A stretch of DNA of 64,000 nt from Xiphydria camelus (Eukaryota; Arthropoda; Insecta; Hymenoptera; Xiphydriidae): the NCBI GenBank assembly GCA_963678675.1, contig OY783195.1, forward strand, positions 30,833,006-30,897,005, read 5' to 3'. The notes under the pieces are model-generated. The model did no database searches. It was not told where the DNA came from and worked only from the letters and a program-made list of their open reading frames with translations. A program made the translations under genes and the position numbers. Every line of letters begins with the position of its first letter. Position 1 is the first letter of the stretch. This document shows, piece after piece, positions 24,271 to 35,885 of this stretch.

Positions 24271-25050
24271 CAAACTGAATAAGAATTAAAAATTAACGTT
24301 GAAAAATTATATTACCATATGGAAAAAAAAGACTCGTAAATTAAAGGATTACTTTCTGCCGTAACGAATTAAATTAACGGCTTAACAAAATCCCCGATCC
24401 CTATGCAGTCACCAAAAACTCGACACCCGCGGAAAATTCGACGCGGCCGTACCGCCGCGCGCGCGCACGCTTACGGTGGATCTGCAAATTGCAGCGGAAC
24501 GAAGGGAAAAAGCTGTGCATTCGGCGCCCATTGTGTTCTCGTTGGCAATTCGCGGAAAAAAGCTGCCGAGGCATGATGTTTTCACGAGCCGACGACTCAC
24601 CTCCCGAGTGCGCGCATCGAAATCGCGTCAGCGAAAAACAAACGCGCCCCGGACACAGTCACCGAATGGGTGATTAATTCCTCGCGTAGGTATTCCCTCG
24701 AGCGAGGAGTTCGCGAGAGTTTCGAACGCTGATAGCGGAGCCGTTCGCCGCTCCGTCTCGACATCGATCCGATTTTACACCGCTCGGCGACCGTCGCGCG
24801 AGAGGAGTCTCGAAAGAAATGATATCGCGACGGCGACGGTGCGGCCACTAATAGTGCAATTAAGTTTTATGAAAGGAAAAAAGTAATATAAATGCTAATG
24901 TACCGGCGGAAAATTGAAAATATGACGACGCTCAGGGAATCCCCGATGAATTCAGAGTCCACTTCGCGTAGTTCGCGCGGGAGGATATAGCGTGAAAGGA
25001 CCGAGAAGGGGCAATTGCGTTTAATCGCGGACACTCGCACGACTGGACGT
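24271..25050. other. Unassigned stretch
   Basis: AT-rich at first, then CpG-rich single-copy DNA. A GGAG|GTGAGT-like donor exists on the minus strand near 24597-24602, but no acceptor or exon supports it. Confidence 0.5.
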
Positions 25051-25165
25051 CCCAAGTGAGAAAAGCTCTGTGTGTGAATTATATATTTTGTATATACAGT
25101 CCATATAGAGATTTAGGCTTATTAAATTTATATGTGATTTCAATACGAACCATATAGAGAGTTGC
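25051..25165 (+). mobile_element. M1-like left-end fragment bordering the S1 array
   Basis: CCCAAGTGAGAAAAGCTCTG at 25051 followed by ATTATATATTTTGTATATAC and TATAGAGATTTAGGCTTA resembles the left half of M1. A matching right-end motif, TTTTTCCACTTGGG, ends at 26592 on the far side of the S1 array. The flanking dinucleotides (GT and AA) do not match, so whether the two ends once formed one element is unproven. Confidence 0.5.
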
Positions 25166-25173
25166 CTATATTG

Positions 25174-25268
25174 AACCGGTACCTAAATTGAACTTCCTAG
25201 CTATTTTAAGTGAATGAGCATTTCCACGTCATCTATCAGTAGAAATTCAAACCTTTTAGTACCGGTCA
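25174..25268. repeat. Small inverted repeat next to the S1 array
   Basis: ACCGGTACCTAAATTGAACT at the left and the reverse complement of the right end, ACCGGTACTAAAAGGTTTGA, are related. It lies between the M1-like fragment and the first S1 unit. Nature unknown. Confidence 0.4.
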
Positions 25269-25338
25269 GTATGCCTACAAGAAATACATAAGGTAAGCGA
25301 TTTTAATCTTTAACTCCCTTGAAATGTTTTTAATCAAA

Positions 25339-26510
25339 CTCTCGACCGCCCTATTTGATGTATTTTTTCACGCTGATTCTCTCCAAAAATGGCAGATATA
25401 TTGACGACATTTCAAAGGAAATATAAAGGTGATTTCATGTACCAGAAAATTATTTTTTTTTCACGGAAAATCATCGATATTTCAGTCTTCCTTCGAGATA
25501 TCCTCGATATATCTATAATTCTCGTAATCAGCACGAAAAAATACATAAGATAGGATGGTCGAGAGTTCAATTTTTTGCGAAAATTGAAATCTCTGAAATC
25601 GATCTCTCGACCACCCTATCCGATGTATTTTTTCACGCTGATTCCGAAAATGGCAGATATATTGACGATATCTCAAAGGAAATATAAGATATCGGTGATT
25701 TCGTGTACCAGAAAATTATTTTTTTCACGAAAAATCATCGATATCTCGGCTTTCCTTTGAGATATCCTCGACATATCTATAATTTTCGTAATCAGCGCAA
25801 AAAAATACATAAGATAGGATGGTCAAGAGTTCGATTCCAGAGATTTCGATTTTTGTCAAAATCTAAGGCATATAGCTTAAGTTTTTTCAATTTTTCGCGA
25901 AAATTAAAATCTTTGAAATCGATCTCTTGACCACCCTATCCGATGTATTTTTTCACGCTGATTCCGAAAATGGCAGATATATTGACGATATCTCAAAGGA
26001 AATATAAGATATCGGTGATTTCATGTACCAGAAAATTATTTTTTTTACGAAAAATCATCGATATCTCGGCTTTCCTTTGAGATATCCTCGACATATCTAT
26101 AATTTTCGTAATCAGCGCAAAAAAATACATAAGATAGGATGGTCAAGAGTTCGATTCCAGAGATTTCGATTTTTGTCAAAATCTAAGGCATACCTATAGC
26201 TTAAGTTTTTTCAATTTTTCACGAAAATTAAAATCTTTGAAATCGATCTCTCGACCACCCTATCCGATGTATTTTTTCACGCTGATTTCGAAAATCATAG
26301 TTATCAGGTCCATATCTCAAAGGAAATGTGAGATATCGGCGATTTTATGTTCGGAAAAATTATTTTTTCATAAAAGAGTCATGGGTATCTCGGTGTTCCT
26401 TTGAGATTTCCTCAATATATTGATGATTTTCGTAATCAGCGCGAAAAAATACACAAGATAGGATGGTCGAGAGTTCGATTCCACAGATTTCGATTTTTGT
26501 TAAAATCTTA
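25339..26510. repeat. S1 tandem array of about 320-bp inverted-repeat units
   Basis: The landmark CTCTCGACCACCCTATCCGA (with variants) recurs at 25339, 25604, 25924 and 26248, giving steps of 265, 320 and 324 bp. Each unit contains the reverse complement of its own start (AATCAGCGCAAAAAAATACA and onward), so a unit is an imperfect inverted repeat with a short linker. The two central units are nearly identical. The array carries no open frame of note. It may be a young satellite or a tandemly amplified foldback element; which is undecided. Confidence 0.85.
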
Positions 26511-26624
26511 AGCGCTGATTCTAAAAATCATGCACTTATTAAGAAAATCTTAAAGGATTGCCGAGAAAATATGTCGAATTTTTCCACTTGGGAAGCCCAA
26601 ATTTATATATGTTCTATACACAGA

Positions 26625-26757
26625 ATATATGAGGAGCACAGTTCCAAAACTCATTTAGTCCATTCGCAGTTTGTCTTATAATCGCTAAACTATTAGCAAT
26701 TATAGGACAAACTGCGAATGGACTAAACGAGTTTTGGAACTGTGCTCCTCATATATA
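26625..26757. repeat. Near-perfect hairpin, arms of about 64 bp
   Basis: The left arm 26625-26688 (including CAGTTCCAAAACTCATTTAG and TCCATTCGCAGTTTGTCTTA) is mirrored by 26693-26757 (TAGGACAAACTGCGAATGGA and GAGTTTTGGAACTG) with about three mismatches and a loop of only a few bases. Both flanks carry M1-like ends (TTTTTCCACTTGGG to the left, CTGTTCCATCTGAAG to the right). The high identity suggests a recent inversion-duplication or gene conversion. Confidence 0.85.
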
Positions 26758-28288
26758 TAACCCATATAGATCTGTTCCATCTGAAGTTAGAGCGTCGAAG
26801 TAGATATATCGGAACACGGAGCGTAGGTATTCGCATCGCGAAAAACGCGTTCGAATATGTATGAATGCTCGAGACGTAGATATACCTACGTAGGAAGCGC
26901 ATCTCGAGCGAGTCACACTCGTGACGCGTATAAATGTTCGACCCTCTTGCGAGCAGAGCGAAGGGTTCCTAGAGAGGGGCGGGACTTTTTTTATTTATTT
27001 TTAAGCGTGCGTGCTACTTCGCCCCGGTGCATCTGCCGGGTGATTACTCATTGCGAGGGAAATTTATCAGACGGGGTTATCGCGGCGCTGTTTGTTTCGT
27101 GCTTGCAGACGCGGTAGATGCACCGCGCGAGCGAAGAACTCGCGGAAAAAATTACGCGCGGGTAGAACTGCGCGGCGAGACGAGGTCAGAGTTTTGCCGG
27201 AGCGGTCGAATCGCGATAAATTTCACACCCGCTCCGCAGTCAGGTCCTACGTTCGGCATACATGTACGTTGCATGGGTACGCGGATCGAACGCGCAAATA
27301 TTTTATGAAAATCGAAGGGCAACGGTTGGCTGCTTCTTACGCGCGAATCCTTCGGGATTCGCACAAAAGGCGAAATCGTTGCGAAAAAAACGAGGGTGGA
27401 ATTAGGCAAATGCGAACGGCCCGCTCGAGGGTATCGAACAGCTTTTACATATTACCACTCACATATTCAATGGCCCCCGAGAGGAGAAATTTGTCATTTT
27501 ATTACCTCCGCTTCTATCTCTCGGAATCGGCGCCATTCTTTCGGTTTATGGCCGTTCCGAGCGGTACGTTCTCCATACTCGCGACGCTTCGAACCCGTTC
27601 GTCGAACGGCGTTCACCTCGCGGTGTTAAACTGACCGCTCAAGGATCTTGTTTATCATTCGTCGCGGAAGCCGGAGATGGTATTTGCTGTTGTAATATTA
27701 AAATTTAACTGTCGTGTGAAATATAACCGCCCGGAGGTCGTACGTCGCAATCGCGCTGCCGGATAATAACGAGGCAGGCGTTTCCATGGACGGTGCGAAA
27801 AGTCACGCGTGACGCGTTAGTGAAACAGCCTTTGAGTGCCGAAAATGGAGTTCCTCATAGCATGGTTTACCGATTTGGGGGAATAACGCGCACATACGAT
27901 GGATTTTCTCGTGGGGTCAATGCATGCCGATAAAATATTTGTTTCTCGGTATAGATATGGGACAAATGGTCGTCTATGAGGTTATTTATGGCCTCGATTA
28001 ATTATTTTCCACCAATCCGAAATTTCGAGAAGACATTCTAATAAGAATATTAAACGGTATGTGATAATAATTTCAGCAAACTTAATATTCATGGGATCGT
28101 TTTAATTTTATAGGCCATGTTTGTGGGGCCTAATTAGATTCCTCCTCGCCGCGATAGCGTCGTTCTCCATTTATTCGGGATTACGTCAAAAAAGAGATGG
28201 AAAAAATATTGTTCGCGTACACACTCGCACGAATATCGCTGCAAGAGTGTCAGAGGTAAAAGTATACCGGTAAAACTATCGTTTCCCA
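26758..28288. other. Unassigned stretch
   Basis: CpG-rich single-copy DNA, becoming AT-rich after 27.9 kb. The 180-codon plus-strand frame at 27092-27634 has no recognisable domain. No gene called. Confidence 0.55.
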
Positions 28289-28292
28289 TTAA

Positions 28293-28541
28293 CCTTTAAA
28301 TCTTAGTTCGGGTCTGCAGAATCTGACGGTAGAAAAAAATACTATAATTCGTAACGGATGGTCGATTGATTTACGTTTATTTTGATTTTCCGATGATGAA
28401 TATTTTTAGTGCAATATGAAGGAGCTTGTATAATATCTAACATTATTTTCTTCACTAAAAAAATATTACATTTTATAACGAAAATATCATTTACATTGTA
28501 ATTTATACAGAAACACAATTTTTCACGCGTGTATCTAAGGG
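28293..28541. mobile_element. piggyBac-like MITE flanked by TTAA
   Basis: TTAA flanks both sides (28289-28292 and 28542-28545). The left end is CCTTTAAATCTTAG and the reverse complement of the right end is CCCTTAGATACACGCG, so the ends are short imperfect inverted repeats beginning CCYTT. TTAA targets with CCC-type ends are known for piggyBac elements. The interior is AT-rich with no transposase. Single copy in this window. Confidence 0.55.
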
Positions 28542-28545
28542 TTAA

Positions 28546-30639
28546 GAATGCCTCCGAGATAACCGCGAGAGAATGGAAATGCGTGTTACCGGTTCCAGCG
28601 ATGGCGAACGTGCGACACGACGAGGTAAACGCGCGCGAGTTTGTTTTTAAGTAGCGTAATCGAAATATCGAATTTGCCCTACTTTCGTATCCGTAGATAT
28701 ATGACGTTTCGAAGCGCGTGTATTATATAAAGGAGATCGCGCGTATGATATAATCTCGAGTCGGGTATCATAAAATGAAACCGTATCGAAGCGGCGCGTA
28801 AAATTCGACTGCATCTCAATTGGAAAGCGCGGTGAGTGGGTTACGCGCCGAATTATACGAAACGAAATACCAAGCTACATTTATATACCAGACCTCGCGA
28901 CTATCGCGGCGTTAATGTAGACACATCACAGCGGATATCGGTTAAACACGGATAGGCAAATTTAAAGAGGATAGCGCTCCGTGGATCCCAAGATTCGTTC
29001 CACTTTAAAGCGAGCGTACGCGTTTCTTCTCCCATTTTCTATCGCCGAGAAACCTGATACCGCCAACTTCGTCGGGACGATCGTAAAAACGTGATTCAAT
29101 TCTACAAACCGCTTTCTTTGCCGTAGGAAAAAGAGGAAGAGGTGAGCCGGACCGATCACAGACGCATCATATCGAGTCATTCTCCTCTCGCCGGACGTTC
29201 GTCCGCGTCATTTCGCAACGCGACGAAAGTGGGAGCGCGTCCCGTATATACTCCGACCTTCCCGTTCGTCAAACGAGAGAAACGCGTGTCGGTCGCGCGC
29301 TTCGCGATACGAATTAGAACGGTGCGCGCCGGCTATTAAAATTATATTTGGCCCATGCCATCTGGTTCGCGCTCGGCGGTTCCCGAAATTTCAATAACCA
29401 TTATGCAACACGGCCCGTAAACCCCACGTTTCGCTGTAAACCCGCCGGGGACATGACGTTTCGAAGACCGAGCCCGTAACGTCGCGCCTTTAATATTGGG
29501 CGGCGCCGCATGCAAATGAATCACGGCGATGAAGAAAAGAGTGGCCCTACACGACGACCTTCCTCTCGAGATCGCTTCGCTCCCCGTAAAAGATTCGTGC
29601 GAGGTATAATCGTCCGTTCGAACCGTCAAAAATGCATTTTCATGCGCGCATTGTAAAATTTCGCAACGAAATCAACGCCAGAAGTCTTTATAAAATCCTG
29701 GCGACGAGCGAAAAAAAAAAACGAATCTCTCCCGCGCGTTGCGTCGACGCGATATTAAAGATCAAGGCCGCGGCTGTCGAAGGATCCAGATAAATTGCCA
29801 ACGCGCGATGCACCGCCGGGTCGAGCGAGGATGCGAATGAATCGGGACGAGAATAATCGCGGGTTGCACGAAGGACCACTAGTCGCTCCTTTCGGCAACA
29901 GCGCCGGCAACCCGTTCTCAGGCCCGATAAGGACCACGATCGGCCTTGATTCCATGTCGGCGTTACGCGCGCGAGCCGCGTTCCGAAGGCGACTATAAAA
30001 TTTTAATCGTCTCGCGAATCGCGAAGACGGAGACTCGAGATTCGCTCCTGCGAGAGTAGACTGCCACGGGGGTTGATCCTCTTGCTCTAATTTAATTTTC
30101 GAAAACGGCCTGGAGCGATCCCGACATCGGCGAAACTACGGCCACGTATAGGTATCACGGGCGAACTTTGAAACCGCCATTAGAATTTGATGGAAAACTG
30201 TAGCCAGACTCGCAGTCGAGTTCCTTCAATATGAATCTTGTTATCCGACACCACTTAGTGCCTCCGTTCCACTCGAGACACCAACTTCGTCGTCGCGGGT
30301 ACCGTCTGATTAATTTAACTGGAAGCTGAAGTAAGAGTTATACCTACGCCGCGGAGTATCTGTACGACGTGCTCCGAGCGCGATATAGGACGCGCTCGTA
30401 GATTTTCGATCGACGGCAATTTAACGCAACCGGGGCAAGCAAGATCCGGCTATAGATGCCGAGCGATAAAATTTTTATTCGATATACAATAACCGCGTGA
30501 TGGCTTCGCCGTCGAATATTTAACGACGCCGTTACGAGTGTATATGCGTGTCGAAAGTCCGATACCGAAACGCTCGAGTGCGTTCTAGCAGCGTTGCTTT
30601 CCGAAATTCGCTCGAAAGGGAATCCGCGTTCCAATGTTA
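28546..30639. other. Unassigned stretch
   Basis: CpG-rich single-copy DNA with overlapping frames on both strands and no domain. No gene or repeat family recognised. Confidence 0.55.
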
Positions 30640-30832
30640 CACTGAGAGAAAAAGTCTGGTCGAATACGAACTTGAATTTGATAAATATTTCGTGCATCTT
30701 TTTAATCGAATGCGCACCTGGTAGAACATCGGTCAAATTCAAATAGACTTTTGTTCGATGTTAATACATTTCTATTCGTCTGAAATAAATTTGTCTATTG
30801 AGTTCTTATTCGATTGGAATTTTCCCTGGGTG
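30640..30832. mobile_element. M5 copy b, intact
   Basis: The left end CACTGAGAGAAAAAGTCTGG is inverted at the right end (ATTGGAATTTTCCCTGGGTG, diverged). TA on both sides (30638-30639 and 30833-30834). The core GAATTTGATAAATATTTCGT and TTCAAATAGACTTTTGTTCG matches copy a at 22.2 kb. Confidence 0.75.
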
Positions 30833-30834
30833 TA

Positions 30835-31270
30835 CGGTTGGCGTTCGACGCCTTTTACAACTGCAATGGCGTCACTCTCGGTGATCTTGATCGCAACTTT
30901 TGAAATGCTAATCCAACGGCTATCGAATATCAAGCAGTTGCTTCGAACGACGACCGAGTTTCCCCCGCGCGCCCGCGATCCTTGCAAAGAGAGAAACCGT
31001 CAGAAGAGACTCGACTGAAATATACGATCGCATGTATAATCAACGCCGATCCGATCTATCGGCCGGTGGTGCTCGCACGTTCCTTCTAATCCGGTCACGG
31101 TCGGACACCGTGGAAAGGAAAATTGCATGTGTCTCCGAGTAAAACAGGATTGCAGAATCCTTCGACATTTTTCACCGCATCGAGACCTGGCTAAGTCCTC
31201 CGTGACACGCCTTTGCGTTCAGGTATTTCTGTGTATCCAGATATAGAACCGCGCTGCTAGACAGACAGCG
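30835..31270. other. Unassigned stretch
   Basis: Single-copy DNA. Nothing recognised. Confidence 0.5.
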
Positions 31271-31718
31271 ACCCGGAGAAGAGTTTATTTGTAGTTAATA
31301 AATGTATACCTGATTATGGGTACATAAATATATATTAATCACACATTAGTAGACCTAATTATTAGAATGTCTCTTTTATTCAACCCAGGCGGAAAAATTC
31401 AATATACTTTCTACATAATGTGGTTTTGGTCATACATGATTTCTGTATTAAATATATGAGGACTATATACGTATTATAGAAACATTTGATAATCCGTAAT
31501 AGTCCTTATATGGTTAACATAGAGAAATCACATGTAATCCATATACGAATAAAACCACGTACAAATTATATACAAAGTATATAAAACATTTCCGCCTGGG
31601 AAACAAAAATAGAGTAACAGCTAATGAATATTTACTTGGCCCAAAGAAATATTTCTTTCGCCATAATGAAATATATATACATGTATTATATACCTATAAA
31701 TAAATTGTTTTCTCAGTG
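31271..31718. mobile_element. M11 copy b, split by nested M1
   Basis: The left part GAGAAGAGTTTATTTGTAGT (from 31277) and the right part TATAAATAAATTGTTTTCTC match the ends of M11 copy a (33507-33757). TA follows the right end at 31719-31720; the left flank has diverged. M1 copy 5 occupies 31384-31600. Without it the copy would be about 231 bp. Confidence 0.65.
31384..31600. mobile_element. M1 copy 5, nested in M11
   Basis: The ends are CCCAGGCGGAAAAATTCAAT and ACATTTCCGCCTGGG. AA flanks both sides (31382-31383 and 31601-31602). The family interior has shortened slightly (217 bp). It lies within an older M11 element. Confidence 0.85.
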
Positions 31719-32374
31719 TACGCAGGTCTAGAGAAGAGGAGAAGAATGGAAAATCGCGATTGGATTAAAGGGCGGGGAGAATTGCGCCGTAGGAAAATGA
31801 CTGCGGATCCGGTTTGCCGCTCTCCTCGCGCGCGCATTCCATCCTTTCGCTCTATTCATCGCCGTGCGAACTCCGGGGAGCGGACGAGAAGGGAGGCCAC
31901 GAATGTGTCCGGATCGTTAAATGAACTTCGAATATGATATTCGCGTCGACCGGGAATTCAGCGGTTTCGCATACCCGACACAGTCTCAGCGCGCGCGGAC
32001 GGCCAGAGCGAGATTAATTATAGAGATATTTCGCATCGGGCGCGCGCGTTTGCGGTCGGTGGCGAGCGCACCGATGTAACGTCCGCGGTATCGGCTGCGC
32101 ATTCGCACGGTCGCAGCTATGTATCCACGCACGGCGAGAATTCACCGTCCCCCGGGCTGGTGCTGTCGCGGCGCAGGCGAATCAAACGCGCGATGAAGCA
32201 AGTGGTCGGATCATGTGGATCGGATCTTAACGCGGAACGCTGTCGAGTATTTGCAGCATTTCACGTACGCATCTCCTTCGCATCGTGCGGTTGCGCGATG
32301 GTCGTTTCTCCGTAGCTCTGAGGAAAATTGCAGCTCAAGGTGATGACGGGGTTGCGGGTACAATTGTTGACACC
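31719..32374. other. Unassigned stretch
   Basis: CpG-rich single-copy DNA. No gene recognised. Confidence 0.5.
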
Positions 32375-32780
32375 CTGACAACGATTGGCACTTATTAATA
32401 ATAAATGAATAAATGCATTAGATGGAAAGAAATAGATACGCCAATAACGATAATTTCGTCTGCTTAAAGTGTCAGTAACTGAATTCGTTAACCTATTCCG
32501 CATTCTTAATTTTTGTCGTTTGATTAAAAATATTTTTCACGGGGTAATGAAAATCCTATTATTGTTATCACTTTGTCAGCGATACCTAATTTCTTCTCTC
32601 AACGTTGGCTTGGTACTTACTCAATAATAAATGCATTCGAAAGGAAGAAATAGATGTGCAAATAATTAATTTCCTCTGCTTTTAAAGTGCCAATAACCGA
32701 TGCCCTATTCCTCATCCTTAATTCTATTTGTTTGATTAACATTATTTTTACGAAGCAATTTAATTTTTACTTCTTCTTTT
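32375..32780 (+). repeat. Diverged tandem duplication, two units with a 218-bp period
   Basis: AAATGCATTAGATGGAAAGA at 32411 corresponds to AAATGCATTCGAAAGGAAGA at 32629. Downstream, AAAGTGTCAGTAACTGA pairs with AAAGTGCCAATAACCGA, and TCGTTTGATTAAAAATATTT with TTGTTTGATTAACATTATTT. The units are direct repeats with many substitutions and small indels, so the duplication is old. No family assignment. Confidence 0.7.
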
Positions 32781-33506
32781 AACGTTTCGAATGGTCCGTA
32801 TCGGCTCTCCGCGCGTGCATACGCATATGCGTAACGTACGTACACATGTCGACGATTCCCAGATGAGACGACTGTTGAGACTCGCGACGCGAAAGGAGAA
32901 AGGAGAAGCGATAAAAATATGCGCATATTTCGGCAATATCGCGCGGATCCCGACAATATCCGTCGCGCGAGAAGCGGAAGCGTTTCAAGGGATTTCGCGC
33001 GAGTGTTCGGAAAATCGGATATCGCGCGACGCGCTTTTTCCCCGATAAACGCGAGGATACGGATAAATACGGCAGAGCCGAAAATTGCAATCGCGCGGCG
33101 ACGATGTGATTTTCCCCTCTGGAAAGGGTGCACACGAGCTCCGTTCGGGCATCGACCTCGTTTCCTCGTCCGCTCCGGTCGGACTAATGAACCCGATGAG
33201 AGATAACGACGTTAGCGCGCACCGCACCCTTTTACGAAAAGCACTAATCGCGTTCGGTGAAAATGAACGCCGCGAGGTTACGATGCCGCTGGAGATATAA
33301 TAAGTAACGGCTCGTCGCGGGAAAGTGGTTCGTATTGCGAGCAAATATACCCACTCGAATATCGGATGATCGTGACGAGATTATCCATACCCGAGCGAAT
33401 ATCAATTTCGTCATATTCTCGTTTCAAGATAACCAGCCGCTCGCTCTGGTGACTTTAAAAAGGCGAATATATCGGGTGCATCGTGCGCTTAGAAAAATTA
33501 TTTATA
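32781..33506. other. Unassigned stretch
   Basis: CpG-rich single-copy DNA with overlapping frames on both strands (32705-33133 minus, 32985-33344 minus). None recognisable. Confidence 0.5.
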
Positions 33507-33757
33507 CACCGAGAAAATAGTTAATTTGTAGTTGATAAATCTTTGTTTGAATCTGGTGAAATAAACGTTTTATCGAACCAAATAAATAATCATTAACCAT
33601 TACGATTTTTATTTGGCACAATTTCATCCTCCGAGGCAACCGTTTGAATGAAATAAACATTTTAACGATTAACATATATTTCTTGCCCTGGCCGAATAAT
33701 CATTTCACTGTATTTGAAATTATATTTATCAACTATTAATAAAATGTTCTCTCGGTC
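33507..33757. mobile_element. M11 copy a
   Basis: The left end is CACCGAGAAAATAGTTAATT; the reverse complement of the right end begins GACCGAGAGAACATTTTATT. Both arms share AGTTGATAAAT. TA on both sides (33505-33506 and 33758-33759). A second copy is the host of M1 at 31.3-31.7 kb. Confidence 0.75.
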
Positions 33758-33759
33758 TA

Positions 33760-35157
33760 CGAAAAACCGCAAAGAAAGAACGACATTTCGACGAAATGAG
33801 ACGGCACACGCGCGAAAGAGATTACGATTAAGTCAACAGAAATGGAAAGGTAGAAAACCTGACGCGGGGAAGGTGCAAATTAAGAGTAAAAAGTCGAGCG
33901 CCCGCTAGTAACGTTGCTCGCGAAAGTTAAAAATCCGTAAAGTCAAGTGCGGGACAGAGGGGTTGAGTTTTTACATCGGCGAAGTACCGCCCCGGTTACC
34001 TAGACAAGGGAGAGGAAAATTCAGTAGTTAATTTAGACGACGGTATAGCGTTGCGAGCGATAAATCTGCACCGTCGCACGTAACTCTCGAACTTCTTACC
34101 GGGCGGTAAAGTGTACTTCGAGAAACGCGTGGAGGAGAGTTCCTCTTGTTTTTCGTTCGTATATCGGCGACGACGTTGCGCGGCGGACTTTGTCGACAGA
34201 GATGTTTATGAAATCGGGAGAAATTAACGACGGCTTCCCGGTCAATCAGCATCGCGCTGAACGCTTCAAAGCGTCCGGGGCAACGCGTCACGTGTACGGA
34301 CATTTTTTGAATATTCAACGCGCGGAAGTGGGCACTGCGTACCGCTAACTGTACGTGGATCTAAAATTGCCTCGTTAGGGCAACCCGTGGGCAGGTATGA
34401 AAAATGGTCGAGCCGAGTTCTCCGTTACGACGACGCGAGTCAAGACCGCGGAAAATAAATAGAGGAGGACCGACTCTTACGCGTAATGTGCTTACGCCTG
34501 TCAGATTGCAGTTGTGCCCGTATAACCCTTTGTTGATCTCGACTGCGTGTAATTCGAAGGCGCAAGTAGCGTGTGGCGCTCTGCGGACAATTTTAAGAGT
34601 CGTCGGAGCAACGGAGATTTCAGTTGAACAAAAGTCCCAAGATCGACGAACGACACGCGCTACGATTATCTTTATCGGAAAACAATTCCGATCGATGAAT
34701 TATTTCGAAAATACGAGTCGCCAGTTCGACGTACAATGCAACGCGCGCCCCGAAAATATGACACGTCGAAAGATAACGCGATTTTAAATAATTTCAGCGA
34801 ATCATTTCAATTTTATACGAAGAGGACGAACATTCCGAATGACAATACGAATGCGGAATAATATGATAAACGACTTGCCGCCATTTATCGGTCGACAATC
34901 GTGACGGAAATAAATCAGGCCGATCGTGCATAATTTCGCAGCGCGACGGAAGCGTACGTCGTGTCGTTTGTATGCGCGCCGGAGTAGCGTTTTGACAAGC
35001 GACGCAGAGATTATCATTATCGGACGTGCTAATGATAATTGACAATCGGTTTCGTACAAATGAGTCGAGATGCACGCGGATGGCAGTGACGCGTGTTGCA
35101 CGGAACGAGTGGAATTGGGAAGGAGAAAAATTCCGAAAACTCTCCGAGATGCATTTT
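33760..35157. other. Unassigned stretch
   Basis: Single-copy DNA. A short Arg/Lys-rich plus-strand frame ends at 33908; no evidence that it is a gene. Confidence 0.5.
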
Positions 35158-35454
35158 CACGAAGAAAAAGAATTGATTGGATCTACTGAAAATTACTTAC
35201 GGCGGGTTTACAAGTAATTATTCACTTATATCAATGAAATCTCTTTCGATACATCAATTTGATATTTCTTACCTAAAATCATGTGAAATAGTATGTGATT
35301 GTAAGGAAGAAATATTTAATTAATATACAAAATGACTCGACCGATGTGAATAAATAATTACTCGCGACCCCGTAAGTAATTATAAGAAGAATCAGATTAT
35401 TAGAATCACAGAGAAAAAAATTAATAAATCAAACTAATTCCTCTTCTCAGCGTG
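35158..35454. mobile_element. M2 copy b
   Basis: The left end CACGAAGAAAAAGAATTGAT with GGATCTACTGAAAATTACTT. The core ATCATGTGAAATAGTATGTG. The right end CTAATTCCTCTTCTCAGCGTG is preceded by CTCGCGACCCCGTAAGTAAT. The flanking dinucleotides TT and AT differ by one base. It appears slightly expanded near its right end, with a second internal GAGAAAAAAA motif. Confidence 0.75.
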
Positions 35455-35885
35455 ATTACGTCTCTCGCGATGTTATTTCAAGGTCACCGCGACCACGCGC
35501 CGCATCCAAAAAAACTTGCTAATCAGTCCGCCCCCTAACGCGCGACGCGACAATGAAGAGTCCACGCGCTTCGCGTCGAGACTCCGGTACATACATATTG
35601 GTCAAATGGCAACCGCGACGTAATTTAACGCCGTCGAGCCGGGCCATTGAATACATTAGCGGCGAGCAAAGTGGCCCACGTATCGGCGTCCACGTTAGAA
35701 TGCCCTGTCGCAGGTGGCGTTATAATTGAAACGCCAGATTTTTCAACAGTCGGCGACGGCGATCGACTCTACTTATACGAAAACCTGTATTACCGGATCG
35801 TCGCGATAGGCAAATATAGTCACACGTGGCGACGGCGCGCGAGAAGAATCGTTTCCGTCACCGCGATCCATAAACTCGAATCGTA
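35455..35885. other. Unassigned stretch
   Basis: CpG-rich single-copy DNA between two M2 copies. An 85-codon open frame at 35647-35904 runs into M2 copy c, so it is not convincing. Confidence 0.5.

Noticed and set aside
24590..24610. Minus-strand GGAG|GTGAGT donor-like motif
   Set aside because: No pyrimidine tract or acceptor upstream at a plausible distance with an open, recognisable exon.
26150..26162. B-box-like GAGTTCGATTCC suggesting a tRNA or tRNA-derived SINE in S1
   Set aside because: No A box or cloverleaf upstream, and the motif is part of the S1 inverted arm.
25339..26510. CRISPR-like array
   Set aside because: Units are about 320 bp, inverted within themselves, with no short repeat-spacer pattern; the DNA is eukaryotic in character.
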